Below are positions 48,676 to 59,151 of a DNA stretch of 64,000 bases, in pieces. The DNA is from Arthrobacter alpinus (GTDB lineage Bacteria > Actinomycetota > Actinomycetes > Actinomycetales > Micrococcaceae). The translations under genes were made by a program, and so were the position numbers. Every line of letters starts with the position of its first letter. The stretch's first letter is position 1. The DNA is taken from positions 3,348,001 to 3,412,000 of the forward strand of contig NZ_CP013200.1 in the NCBI RefSeq assembly GCF_001445575.1. The letters are read 5' to 3'. The notes beneath the pieces were generated by a model. That model was not told where the DNA came from and made no database searches. It was given only the letters and a program-made list of their open reading frames with translations.

Positions 48676-49479
48676 ATGGCCCAGCTAGCCACCAGCACGT
48701 ACAAACGATCGATTGCAGCCTTGGGCCTCGGTGCTGCCCTCATGATGGCTCTGACGGGCTGCCTCGGTGGCAGCGCTGACTCCGATTCCAAGCCGGCAGA
48801 GTCCGCCGCGGCGCAGGGCACTAACTCAAGTGCCAAGGAATCGGCCCTCGCGGCGCGCGACTCCGAGGTACAGAAGCTTGCCACGGAAACACCTTCAGCC
48901 AGTGCCAAAGCGTCCGCCACCAAGGCTGCCGCACCTGCGGCCGGAGCTACCGGTGCGCTCACGCCGCCCGGAACGGCGTTGAAGTTCGGGCAAGTAGCCA
49001 AGACGCACACCAACTCCGGCGAGAAGGACACGGAGAAGTACAAGGAAGCCACGTTTGACACCACCGTTACCAAGATCGTGGCCGGCGATCCTGCCGATCT
49101 GTCCGAGTTCAAGGACGCTGCGAAGTTCGCCGGCCAGACTCCGTACTACGTGTTCTTTGACTCCAAACTGACATCGCTTTCCAAGCCCTCCGCTGGCATG
49201 TCCGAGGGCAGCTTGAACGCCCACCTCAAAGATGGCACCGAAGCGCAGAAACTGATCGTCTTCGGCACCATGGCCGATTGCGAGTCTGGTTCCTTTGATA
49301 CCGAAGGCAAGGACGACGCTTTCAGCTATGTAGTGGGTTCCACCAAGAGCTCTTGCAGCGTTTTCCTGGCTCCCGCCGGTGACGAAATTACCTCGGCCAG
49401 CTACGCCATGACCTCCTTCAACTACGAGAAGTACTCAGATAACAAGTACCTCAAGAACCCCATCACCTGGAGCAAGTAA
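48676..49479 (+). CDS. Putative secreted lipoprotein
   Basis: 267 residues. Signal peptide with lipobox A-L-T-G-C at residues 31-35, so the mature protein would be anchored outside the membrane by a lipidated Cys. A low-complexity Ala/Ser/Lys linker (to ~90) is followed by a globular domain (G-Q-V-A-K-T-H to the end) without a family I can name. GGAG lies five bases before the ATG. A terminator follows. Confidence 0.8.
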   Translation: MAQLATSTYKRSIAALGLGAALMMALTGCLGGSADSDSKPAESAAAQGTNSSAKESALAARDSEVQKLATETPSASAKASATKAAAPAAGATGALTPPGTALKFGQVAKTHTNSGEKDTEKYKEATFDTTVTKIVAGDPADLSEFKDAAKFAGQTPYYVFFDSKLTSLSKPSAGMSEGSLNAHLKDGTEAQKLIVFGTMADCESGSFDTEGKDDAFSYVVGSTKSSCSVFLAPAGDEITSASYAMTSFNYEKYSDNKYLKNPITWSK

Positions 49480-49499
49480 GCCTTGCTGCACCCATGGCA

Positions 49500-49529
49500 A
49501 GGGGCGCTTCCCTTTCAGGAAGCGCCCCT
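49500..49529 (+). terminator. Intrinsic terminator of the lipoprotein gene
   Basis: AGGGGCGCTTCC (49500-49511) pairs perfectly with GGAAGCGCCCCT (49518-49529); loop CTTTCA. The spacer 49530-49736 contains no gene I can support. Confidence 0.85.
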
Positions 49530-49736
49530 GCTGCCTGTACCCCACTCTTTGACCAACGCGGTGGCAGTAGTCACCCGATGTCCTCGGCCCGGTGATATCC
49601 GCCGAGCTCCCAGCCTTCGCAGAAACGGATTCCCTATGATGCACACCTGGCAGCTTGCCTTCTTGAGATCGAACGAATTCGGTGGTCCCACATGCCTGCT
49701 GGTGTCAGGACCTGGCCGAAACCTAGAGAGTGCACG

Positions 49737-50423
49737 ATGAACCGGTTGATTAAGGCGGCGTTGCTCTGCGTTGTTCTGCCCGGCATGGTCCTGCCCAGCG
49801 GTTGTTCCGCCCGGCCTTCGATTCCTTCAGCCCAGGAGCCCACCGGGGTAGTCAACGGCAACTCACAGTTCACCCCCACTGGCATCAAGGCCATCAAGGC
49901 CAGCCGACAGGCCAGTTTTGACGTCTCCGACCTCCCGCTGGCCATGTCTGCCCTTGGCTTTGCCGAAGGATCGGATGGAATCCTCATCGCAACGGATTCC
50001 GAGAAGAAGATCGATGTCAGCATCACAACGCCCAATGGCGTGGTCACCATGACCACTGACACCATCAGAATCAGGCCCGGAGTTCCAACGGAATATGTTG
50101 ACCACATAGACATGTTTTACCACTTCCCGGACGCTCAGGACGCCAACGCGGAGATTGAACGTGCTTCCAAGGAATTGGGGTTCCGTGCCCTGGACGAATT
50201 CACTGGCATCGGACCAGAATTCAAGGATGGTTCCGGCAAATCGAGCTGGAACCCTGGCCTGGGCAACAAAACCGGGACTGTCTTTTCAGTGGAGGCCATC
50301 GCAAACCACACCACAGGCAGCTTGACCTGGATTTACTCCATCCAGCTGAGCGACAGATACTACACGCCGGAGGCTGCGGCAGGCATTGCCGAGACCGGCG
50401 ACTTCGACTACTTCCAAAAGTAA
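49737..50423 (+). CDS. Putative lipoprotein
   Basis: 228 residues. A signal peptide with lipobox L-P-S-G-C near residue 24 leads to a soluble, Asp/Glu-rich domain, with no family I can name. It is the second lipoprotein gene in a row, but is not similar to the first. The start ATG at 49737 has no strong Shine-Dalgarno. Confidence 0.78.
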   Translation: MNRLIKAALLCVVLPGMVLPSGCSARPSIPSAQEPTGVVNGNSQFTPTGIKAIKASRQASFDVSDLPLAMSALGFAEGSDGILIATDSEKKIDVSITTPNGVVTMTTDTIRIRPGVPTEYVDHIDMFYHFPDAQDANAEIERASKELGFRALDEFTGIGPEFKDGSGKSSWNPGLGNKTGTVFSVEAIANHTTGSLTWIYSIQLSDRYYTPEAAAGIAETGDFDYFQK

Positions 50424-50434
50424 TCCCGGCTCAC

Positions 50435-50932
50435 CTAGACGCCCCAGCCTATGAGCTGGCGGCCAAGAATGAGCGTGTGAACCTCGTCCGTGCTCTCATG
50501 GCTGAGAACACCCCCACGCAATGCCGTAGCGCGCCTCGTTCAGGCACGCGAAGGGTCCTTTGAGGCCGGTGGGCCCTGAGAGTGTGGGTGGAAAACCTGA
50601 CGTTCTCGTACCAGTGGTGTGTCGCAGTTTTGTTTCATGCGGGTGCCCACGGCAATCCGGATGGAGACAGTTCGGCGGGTTCATGCGGCACCGCTTAGAA
50701 CATGGCAAGACTCCACCCCGCCCCCAGATAGTCCTTCAGAGCAGCGACCCCGACACAGGCAACCCATCAAGCAACACTGAGACACACCACCCCGGTGGCG
50801 ATGCTCGGCTTGATCCCCTCCCGGGCAAAGGTGCGGACCGCTCACGCAAGGCGAGTTCCTCGCTGCTCAGGAGGGAGTCGAAAGAGACCGGGTCTGAGGG
50901 ATCAACGGCCCGGAGATTTCGGTGTCCGTCAT
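50435..50932 (-). pseudogene. Decayed acyl-CoA dehydrogenase (glutaryl-CoA dehydrogenase-like) remnant
   Basis: Translating the minus strand in several frames gives pieces of one family in order: M-T-D-T-E-I-S, then D-P-V-S-F-D-S-L-L-S-S-E-E-L-A-L-R-E-R, then V-R-T-F-A-R-E-G-I-K-P-S-I-A; later SGPTGLKGPFACLNEARYGI-A-W-G; and finally S-T-D-E-V-H-T-L-I-L-G-R before a stop. These match the start, the substrate-side middle and the end of glutaryl-CoA dehydrogenases (~395 residues), but only ~500 bp remain and at least three frames are needed. It is a deletion-bearing relic. Confidence 0.75.
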
Positions 50933-50972
50933 GAAGTCAACACCAGGCCCACCTCTTGCGGGGGAAATACGA

Positions 50973-51017
50973 ACGCCGGGCCTGTCTCCAACATGGAGTT
51001 GGAGTCAGGCCCGGCGT
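50973..51017 (-). terminator. Terminator after rbfA
   Basis: GCCGGGCCTG-CTCCAAC arms (50975-50992 and 50998-51015) form an 18-bp stem with one mismatch and an ATGGA loop, 20 bases after the rbfA stop. Confidence 0.75.
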
Positions 51018-51036
51018 CGTTTCTTGAAGAAAGAGC

Positions 51037-51474
51037 TTACGCCTCTTCGGCGTCGTCTTCGTCCTTCTTGTACGGATCAGCTTCGCCGGCGAACTCTGCG
51101 TTGGCAGAGATCTCGGCAAGCTTCGCGTCGCGATCCTTGGCAACCCGCAAAAGGGCTTCCAGGTTCGAGGCGTTCTCCGGGATGACGTCAGCAATGAATT
51201 CCAGTGTCGGAGTCAGGCGAACGGTGACGTTCTTTCCAACTTCGGCGCGGAGCACACCCTTGGCGCGCTCGAGACCAATCTTGGCCTCACTCTTCGCCGT
51301 GTCATCACCAAATACCGTGTAGTAGATGGTGGCGTGCTGGAGGTCATTGGTGACGCGTGCGTCGGTGACAGTGATGCCCTCAACACGGGGGTCCTTGACC
51401 CTGGAGCGAAGACCCTCGGCCACCACAACCTTGATGCGCTGCGCCAGCTTGGACGCGCGGGCTGAATCAGCCAT
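51037..51474 (-). CDS. rbfA: 30S ribosome-binding factor A
   Basis: 145 residues, KH-like fold that assists 16S 5'-end maturation at the 30S central pseudoknot. A-Q-R-I-K-V-V-V-A-E and the H-A-T-I-Y-Y-T-V-F-G strand are typical; the tail is acidic (K-D-E-D-D-A-E-E-A). AAGGAG precedes the ATG at 51474. It follows infB, but a strong terminator lies between them. Confidence 0.94.
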   Translation of the reverse strand: MADSARASKLAQRIKVVVAEGLRSRVKDPRVEGITVTDARVTNDLQHATIYYTVFGDDTAKSEAKIGLERAKGVLRAEVGKNVTVRLTPTLEFIADVIPENASNLEALLRVAKDRDAKLAEISANAEFAGEADPYKKDEDDAEEA

Positions 51475-51528
51475 GTTGTTCTCCTTCAAACTTCTAAGAC
51501 GTGAGACGGTCGTGAAACCATCTTAGGG

Positions 51529-51571
51529 AAAACAAAGCCGGTTGGGCGCCCCGAAGGACACCCAACCGGCT
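51529..51571 (-). terminator. UUCG-capped terminator between infB and rbfA
   Basis: Minus strand: AGCCGGTTGGGTGTCC, TTCG, then GGGCGCCCAACCGGCT and TTGTTTT. A 16-bp stem with a tetraloop and a T-rich tail is a complete intrinsic terminator. Part of the transcripts should end before rbfA. Confidence 0.9.
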
Positions 51572-51579
51572 ATGCAACG

Positions 51580-54542
51580 TTATACGCGGGGCTTCTCGCG
51601 CATTTCGAACGTCTGGATGATGTCCTCAGGCTCGAGATCGTTGAACGATCCCAGACCGATACCACACTCGAAGTCGGTGCGGACTTCAGTTGCGTCATCC
51701 TTGAAACGCTTGAGCGAGTCAATGGTGAGGTTGTCACCAATGATCTTCCCGGCACGCAGAACGCGAGCCTTGGTGTTACGGCGGATGATGCCGGAGCGGA
51801 CAATCGAGCCAGCGATGTTGCCGTGCTTGGAGGAGCGGAACACTTCGCGGATTTCCGCGGTGCCCAGCTGGAACTCTTCGTACTCAGGCTTGAGCATGCC
51901 CTTAAGAGCCAGCTCAATGTCATCGATGGCGCCGTAGATGACCGAGTAGAAGCGCATGTCCACGCCTTCACGGTCGGCCAGTTCGGCAACACGCTCAGCA
52001 GGCTTGACGTTGAAGCCAATGATGATGGCGTTATCAACGGTGGCCAAGTTGACGTCGTTCTGCGTGATGGCACCGACACCGCGGTGGATAACGCGCAGCT
52101 GCACGCCTTCGCCAACATCGATCTTGAGCAACGAATCTTCCAGGGCCTCAACGGCACCGGAGACGTCACCCTTGAGGATGAGGTTAAGGGTGTCAACCTT
52201 GCCGTCAAGAACGGCCTGGTCGAAGTCTTCCAGGCTGATGCGCTTGCGGCGCTTAGCCAGGGCTGCGTTGCGATCTGCTGCTTCACGCTTTTCAGCGATC
52301 TGGCGGGCAGTGCGCTCGTCTCCGGTAACGAAGAAGGTGTCACCTGCGCGGGGAACGTTGGACAGACCCAGCACCTGGACCGGGCGTGAGGGCCCAGCTT
52401 CGGAGATGACGTCACCGTTCTCATCGAACATGGCACGAACACGGCCGTGTGCGGTACCGGCAACAATCGTGTCACCGACATGCAAGGTACCGGACTGAAC
52501 CAGAACCGTTGCCACGGAACCGCGGCCCTTATCCAAGTTCGCTTCGATGGCAATGCCTCGAGCGTCCTTGTTCGGGTTGGCGCGCATGTCCAGGGCAGCG
52601 TCAGCGGTCAACAGCACAGCTTCAAGAAGCTCTTCGATGTTGACGCCGTTGCGGGCTGAAACGTCCACGAACATGGTGTCGCCACCGTATTCTTCGGGAA
52701 CCAAACCGTATTCGGTCAGCTGGCCACGGATCTTCTCCGGGTTTGCGCCTTCCTTATCGATCTTGTTCACAGCAACCACGATCGGCACGCCAGCGGCCTG
52801 TGCGTGGTTGAGCGCTTCAACGGTCTGAGGCATAACGCCGTCGTCCGCTGCAACAACCAAGATGACAATGTCGGTGACCTTGGCACCACGAACACGCATG
52901 GCGGTGAACGCCTCGTGACCGGGGGTGTCAATGAAGGTGATGCGACGATCGGTACCTTCGTGCTCGTGAAGGATCTGGTAAGCACCGATGTGCTGGGTGA
53001 TGCCACCGTGCTCGTCGGCAACAACGTCCGACTTGCGGATGGCGTCGAGCAAGCGGGTCTTACCATGGTCAACGTGACCCATGACAGTGACAACCGGCGG
53101 GCGAACCTCAAGGTCATCGTCGCCTTCTGCTTCGAGCTCGGCATCGAAGTCGATGTCAAAGCTGCTGAGCAGTTCGCGCTCTTCGTCCTCGGGGGAAACA
53201 ACCTGAACCTTGTAGCCCAGCTCGACACCCAAAAGTGCGAAGGTTTCTTCATCCAGCGACTGGGTAGCAGTTGCCATTTCACCGAGGTGGAACAGTACCG
53301 TTACCAGTGCTGCCGGGTTTGCCTCGATCTTGTCGGCGAAGTCGGTGATGGAGGCACCGCGGCGCAAACGCACCACAGTTTCGCCATTACCGCGGGGTAC
53401 CGATACGCCACCAAGTGAAGGAGCACTCATCTGCTCTAGCTCTTGGCGCTTGGCACGCTTCGACTTACGCTGCTTGCCACGGCCTGCGCCGCCCTTACCG
53501 AAGGCACCCTGGGTACCGCCGCGACCGCGACCACCCTTGCCGAAGCCACCACCGGCGGGAGCTCCACCTGGAGTGCCACCGGGAGTTGCGCCGGGAGCCC
53601 CCGGACGTCCACGGCCCGGAGCACCGGGACGGTCGTTGCCGCGACCGGGCGCAGCGGGGCGCTCGGTCCTGTTAGGCATCATGCCGGGAGTGGGTCGGGG
53701 ACCACCGGGACGCGGAGCGCCGGGACGGGGTCCACCAGTACCAGCGGCACCTGCCGGACGCGGAGCGCCCGGACGGGGTGCGCCTGCCGGCGGGCGGGGA
53801 CCACCCGGACGGGGGCCTGCAGCGCCGGCTTCGGCGTTGCGAGCTGAGCCCGGACGGGGCATGCCCTGTGACGGTGCAAACGGGTTGTTGCCGGGGCGCG
53901 GAGCACCAGCACCGGCACCTGCGCCTGCGGGGCGCGGCGAACCGGCACCTGCGGGACGCGGAGCACGGTTGTCGCCGCCACGGTTGTCCGAACGCTCATT
54001 GCGTTCGTTACGTGCACCGGAGCGGGGCATGCCCTGAGAGGTAGCGAAGGGGTTGTTTCCGGGGCGCGGAGCACCGGGAGTAGCCGACTTCGCAGCCGGG
54101 GCAGCCTTCGGGCCGGAGCAGGCGCTGCGGGGGCAGCCGAAGGAGCAGCGGGAGCTACCTGCGCGGGTGCCGGTGCAACCGGAGCCGCCGGGGCAGCAGC
54201 AACGGGAGCCGGAGCTGCCGGGGTTGCTTTTGCACCGGGCTTGGCAGCTGATGCTGCCTTGGGGCCCGGAACTGCTGCACCGGATGCTGCGGGTGCCTTG
54301 GGCGCAGCAGCCGCAGGGGCTGCCTCCGCCTTCGGTGCCGCTACCGGCGTTGCTGCTGCAGGCGTTGCCGCAGCGGCATTAGCTGCTGCGGGGAATGCGT
54401 CGCGAAGCTTCTTCACGACGGGGGCCTCAATGGTGGATGATGCTGAGCGAACGAATTCGCCCATCTCCTGCAGTTTCGATACTGCTTCTTTTGAGGTGAT
54501 GCCGAGCTCTTTTGCAAGCTCGTGTACGCGGGCCTTGGCCAC
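51580..54542 (-). CDS. infB: Translation initiation factor IF-2, frameshifted as read
   Basis: ~987 residues after repair. N-terminal [14 protein letters not shown] (IF-2N), then ~300 residues of Ala/Pro/Gly/Arg-rich linker with G-A-P-R-P-G repeats, then the G domain: G1 [10 protein letters not shown]3 D-T-P-G-H-E, G4 N-K-I-D; then domains II-IV, the last of which binds fMet-tRNA. The first part is in one frame down to ~54110 and the second in the -1 frame; adding one G to GGG at 54110-54112 (plus strand) joins A-P-A-P-K-A-A-P smoothly. IF-2 is essential, so the break is probably a sequence error. Confidence 0.93.
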
Positions 54543-54735
54543 ATTTCTCCTGTCTCGGCCCGCACCGGACAGGTACGAACCGCTTAATTCTTACTGCGAC
54601 GTTCCATGTCGGAACGCGCGGCGTGAGAGCACATGAAGATGCTCATTTTTGGGCACTCATCGCTGGGTACTCATCGGGTTTCCATCGGTTTTTCTGACCC
54701 GCTTTCACAAAAGGGACAATTGGTTCGTAACTTAC

Positions 54736-55056
54736 TTACTCTGCCGAAGGTGGCAAATTCTGTTGCGCAAACGCCTCGACGTCAGACAGTTTGGTGACCC
54801 CCGGAAGGGCCCTGCCAACGGCGCGGCGTTTGATCGCCAGGTTCCAGCATTCAAGGATGGGGTGCAGCCAAGCACCCCGCCCAGGCATACGACGGCGCAC
54901 ATCAACCAACGCTTCCAGTTCACCAGAAGAGTTGCTTGAGCGCACTAGACGTACAAGCTGGATCCGGTCTGAGGTCTTCCGGCACCCAATGCATGTCCGC
55001 ACAGCCTGGCTGGAATCAGTCGCTTCGCTTTGCGCTGCTACTGCGTTCTTAGCCAA
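54736..55056 (-). CDS. ylxR: YlxR/DUF448 RNA-binding protein
   Basis: 106 residues. R-T-C-I-G-C-R-K-T at the start of the domain and G-R-G-A-W-L-H-P are family signatures. A 19-residue N-terminal extension precedes it. YlxR lies between nusA and infB in most Gram-positive bacteria and is a putative RNA- or nucleoid-binding regulator. The 193-base spacer before infB has no gene. Confidence 0.93.
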   Translation of the reverse strand: MAKNAVAAQSEATDSSQAVRTCIGCRKTSDRIQLVRLVRSSNSSGELEALVDVRRRMPGRGAWLHPILECWNLAIKRRAVGRALPGVTKLSDVEAFAQQNLPPSAE

Positions 55057-55141
55057 TTCTGCTGTGCCTTCGTGCTCTTTGAATGCCGGGACCGAATCAG
55101 GCCCGGTTCCTTTAAGTCTACCGCGCCGCTTGACCGCTTAC

Positions 55142-56113
55142 CTAAACCGCCGCGGCGTCGGAGACGATGTCAATGCGCCATCCGGTGAGCTTGGCGGCCA
55201 GACGCGCGTTCTGGCCTTCCTTACCAATGGCCAAAGACAGCTGATAATCAGGGACCACAACTCGCGCAGAGCGTGCCGCCTCATCAACGATGGTGACCGA
55301 TATCACCTTCGATGGGGACAGGGAATTGGCGATGAAAGTTGCCGGATCCTCGTGGAAGTCCACGATGTCGATCTTTTCGTCGTTGAGCTCGGTCATGACT
55401 GCACGGACGCGTGAACCCATCTCGCCAATGCAGGAGCCCTTGGCGTTGACGCTGGCCTTGTGAGCCTGCACGGCAATCTTGGTGCGGTGGCCAGCTTCAC
55501 GGGCCAAGGCAACGATCTCGACCGTGCCGTCGGCAATCTCAGGAACTTCCATTTCGAAGAGCTTGCGTACCAGGCCCGGGTGTGAGCGGGACAAGGTGAT
55601 GGCGGGACCCTTGGTACCGCGGTGCACCTCAACAACGAAGGTGCGGATGCGGTTACCGTGGCGGTAATCTTCACCGGGAACCTGCTCGTTCGGAGGCAGT
55701 ACACCTTCAACGGCACCCAGATCAATCTGGATCATGTTGGGGTTGTTACCCTGCTGGATCTGGCCGGAGACCAGCTCGCCTTCCTTGCCGCGGTATTCAC
55801 CCACAACGTTGTCATCTTCCGCATCGCGCAGGCGCTGCAGAATCACCTGGCGTGCGGTGCTGGCGGCGATGCGACCAAAGCCCTTGGGGGTGTCTTCAAA
55901 TTCACCAATGGCAGCACCGTCGTCGTCGAGCTCGGCAGCCCAAATGGTGACGTGTCCGCTCTTGCGGTCAATCTCAGCGCGGGCCATCTCGTGGCAGCCC
56001 GGTGACTTGTGGTAGGCCATCAGCAGGGCCTGCTCAATGGTGGGAATCAGCAGTTCCACGGGGATTTCCCGCTGGCGCTCCAGTTCTCGCAGCGCACTCA
56101 TATCTATATCCAT
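55142..56113 (-). CDS. nusA: Transcription termination/antitermination factor NusA
   Basis: 323 residues, the short actinobacterial type without C-terminal repeats. An N-terminal RNA-polymerase-binding domain (to ~105), an S1 domain (~110-190, G-E-L-V-S-G-Q-I) and two KH domains ([10 protein letters not shown] and [12 protein letters not shown]) are present. It promotes pausing, termination and rRNA antitermination. It starts two bases after rimP ends. Confidence 0.97.
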   Translation of the reverse strand: MDIDMSALRELERQREIPVELLIPTIEQALLMAYHKSPGCHEMARAEIDRKSGHVTIWAAELDDDGAAIGEFEDTPKGFGRIAASTARQVILQRLRDAEDDNVVGEYRGKEGELVSGQIQQGNNPNMIQIDLGAVEGVLPPNEQVPGEDYRHGNRIRTFVVEVHRGTKGPAITLSRSHPGLVRKLFEMEVPEIADGTVEIVALAREAGHRTKIAVQAHKASVNAKGSCIGEMGSRVRAVMTELNDEKIDIVDFHEDPATFIANSLSPSKVISVTIVDEAARSARVVVPDYQLSLAIGKEGQNARLAAKLTGWRIDIVSDAAAV

Positions 56114-56115
56114 AG

Positions 56116-56744
56116 TCAGCTTCCCTCTCCATCGACAGCGTTGCCGCCCGTCGGTTCAAATTCCAAGTCCAGCTCTGCCTCATCCAGGCGAGCAAATTCC
56201 AGTTCCACAACACCACGACGGATCACCGAAAACAAGACTTTTTCCGGTTCACCCTGCTTCGGCTTCATACCCTTTTTAACCGGCAGTTCGGGCTTGAACA
56301 ACACACCTTCATCGTCCACGTCGAGAACGCGGCCCATGAAGTTTTCCCGGTCGGTTGCGTTGACCTTGACCATGCGGCCCAGAGCTCGGCGCCAGTGGCG
56401 GGGCTCAGTCAGCGGCCGGGTGGCTCCAGGGGAGGAGATTTCCAGGTCGAAAGGCTTGCCGTCATCGTTGGGGTCTGCGTCCATGGCTTCAGAGAGCACT
56501 CGGGAAACGGCGGAAATGGCGTCGAGGCCGACCCGCCGCTTTCACCCTCGGGCAGGTCGACAATCACCGAAACTGTGCGGTGGGTACCGGCAAAGTGAAC
56601 CTTGACTTCTTCAAGGAACAGTTCGGAAGCAGCCACTGTAGGGGCAAGAAACACGTGCAATCTTTGGGCTTCAGCTATTGAATCCATGGCTGAGGGCGTG
56701 TTCCCTGAGCGTGCGGCCGTTTTGGGCCTATCTGGCTTGGTCAT
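56116..56744 (-). CDS. rimP: Ribosome maturation factor RimP, frameshifted as read
   Basis: ~209 residues after repair. The N-terminal part (M-T-K-P-D-R to [14 protein letters not shown]) is in one frame, and the rest, [10 protein letters not shown] then [11 protein letters not shown], is in the -1 frame. One G missing from the run at 56532-56534 (CCC on the plus strand) explains it. RimP helps 30S maturation. It is the first gene of rimP-nusA-ylxR-infB. The spacer 56745-56914 is a divergent promoter region with TATATA near 56780. Confidence 0.88.
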
Positions 56745-56914
56745 AAAAACGCACGCCTCCCTATTGATGATGTTGTAGATATATAGACTACCGAGTTTCC
56801 ACCCCTCCCGCTGAACGATGAGGGTGTGAGTATGAACGCATTCGGCATTGCCTGCGTCATCAGGGGCCGCGAAGGTGTGCACCGTACAGGGCAGTCGTGA
56901 GATGATCAACGGTT

Positions 56915-59078
56915 GTGACCAACACCAATTCCCCGGCTGAGCCCACCCCGTCGAATCCAGCCGCTGGCACCACTGCCGCTGCCGTCACTGGCAAGCCTTT
57001 CCGCAAGGCCCCTCGACGCGCCACCTCGGCTGCCGGCGCGCCCCTTGCCACGTCGTCCCCGGCTCCGGCTCTGCTGGTCATTGATGCCAGCGGCATGATT
57101 GTGCCGCCCCCTGTAGCGCCCGCTCCCGAGTCCCCTAACCTTGGTGCGCTTGATTCGCTTGAAACGTTCGACGCCGGCACCGCGCCTTCCCCCGACGCCG
57201 CAGCTATAGATGTACTCGAGACAGACGGTGCGCCAGTTGAGCCAGAGACGGTCATTGCCGCCGAGACAGCTGCTGAGGACGCGGTTGAGGCTGAACCGAC
57301 GCCCCTTGAGCGCAAATCCGAGCCGGCCGAGGCTCAAACTCCCCTCGACGCTGACACTGTAACGACAGCCGCCGATGGCGCGGATGCGGGCACAGAAGCC
57401 AACAACGACGCTGATGCTGGCACTGACACTGCGCTGGTGGTCGAGGAGAAAATCGCCGCAGAAGAGCCTGACAAAGCAGTCCCTGCCGAAGTCGTCGCGG
57501 CTGAGCGAACCGGCGTTGAACCTGGCGATGACATGGCAACTTCCACCCAAACCCTCGAAGCCGGTGTTCCTGACAGTGAACGTCCTGACAGCGAGGTGAG
57601 CGTTGAAGGAACGGCACCGTCGGACGCCACGCTGTCCGATCCCGACTCCATAGCCGATACTCAAGCCACTACAGACGCAGCTGTAGCTACCGCTTCTGAA
57701 TCTGATGCTGCTGATACTGACACTGTTGAATCTGTCCCTGCTGAAACAGACACTGCCGCTGCGCCGATTTCACGTCGTGAACGCCGGCTGGCGGAGCAAC
57801 AAGCCGAAAATGGCGGCGCGCCTGTTGCTGCCCTCTCCGCTACAGAGAATGTAGGCGGGGGAAGCTCCGGCCCCGATGACACAGACGCTGACTCCGACAG
57901 CGACAGCGACAACGACAGCCAAGAATCGGCAGATTCCACACAGCGGGCCTCCGCGGCGAAATCCAAGCCGCGCACCAAGCGCAATCGCTTTGTGGCCGCT
58001 ATCCGCGGCTGTTCTTCTTGCTGGTCATATCCGCAGTGGTGGTGGCCACGGGAACCGTGCTGTCGGGGCCAGAGGTGGACGTGGCCCACGATTCGCCAAC
58101 TCAACGCCAGCGCCAAGCAGCCTGGGAAGCAACCAGCACGCTGCAAGCAAGTGCCCTCACCTTGGCAGATGCAGCAACCACTCCTATGGTGCGCAAGGAA
58201 CTATCCACCACCGCCGCACACTTGGGGCTCCAGGCTGCGGCACTCAGCGATGGCCTGCCCAGTGATGGACCAACAGCAACAACAACGGCACCGGCGGCAT
58301 CAACCATCGCCGAACTCCTCCAGGGCCTCGCAGCAAATGCCGATTCGCTCCTGACTAACGCGCAAACAGCGCAGAGCTCCTTGGGCCGCGTCTTTGCCTC
58401 CGTCGGCACCAGCCAGCTCCTGCAAGCCGAACAACTGGGGTCCGCCCTAGGTGCTGCCGTACCGGCTTCCGCATTTCTGCCAGCAAAAGTTAGCTTCGCC
58501 GTCCCGACCGGCCCCCAATGCTCCTCGACTCTGGAGCCGCGTCCCGGCGTCACCGTCGATTCAGCATTGACCGCCGCGGCCTTGGCCGAGCAAAAAGCCG
58601 TCTACGCCTATCAGGTGGCCACCACCCGATTCACCGAACCACAATTTAGCAAGTCGAAGGCGCTCTTGACCCGGCACCAGGAAAAGCTGGAAGTCCTCAA
58701 CGAGGAACTACGCCTGCGCTGCCTCCCCCCGGCAGCACCTGTAGCAGGATTCGCGCTCGATTCCAGCTTTACGAAACTACCTAAGCAAGCACTCAGCACT
58801 CTCGAGTTGGAGCTCGGTGCCATCTACGCCGATTTGGCAGCCGTAAGCACCGAGAACAGCACCGGCGTACCCCCGCTGCCGAGGCCACGGCTACGACTAC
58901 AACTGCGGCCGCAGCAGACACCACGCAGCAGTCCTTCAACGGCAGTAACCTCCGGGAAATTGCCGTTTTGTGGTTACTGGATTCAATCCAGACACACACC
59001 TTCTGGGGCGGAACCGTTGACGCTTTGCCGGGCATCGAGAAAGAAGCCCCAACAGCGCTGAGCCCGCCCACTAACTGA
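56915..59078 (+). CDS. Large acidic membrane protein with C-terminal ferritin-like (DUF4439-type) domain, frameshifted twice as read
   Basis: ~721 residues after two repairs. A very acidic, Ala/Asp/Glu/Thr-rich region of ~350 residues is followed by a basic stop, K-R-N-R, and one membrane helix (L-F-F-L-L-V-I-S-A-V-V-V-A-T-G). An extracytoplasmic part then contains A-E-Q-K-A-V-Y-A-Y-Q-V-A and H-Q-E-K-L-E-V-L, helical motifs as in DUF4439. Frames change at ~58009 (one C missing) and at the C run 58870-58874. With both fixed, the end reads S-F-N-G-S-N-L-R-E-I-A-V-L-W-L-L-D. Function unknown. It is divergent from rimP. Confidence 0.75.
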
Positions 59079-59151
59079 GGGCAGGCAAGCCTTCGCGAGG
59101 ACATCCTTTCCTTGCTAGCGGCGATTTAGCTGCGGTGCTTAGCTTGTTCGT

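Noticed and set aside
49483..49740. 85-codon plus-strand frame between the two lipoprotein genes
   Set aside because: It starts inside a terminator and shows no domain or ribosome-binding site.
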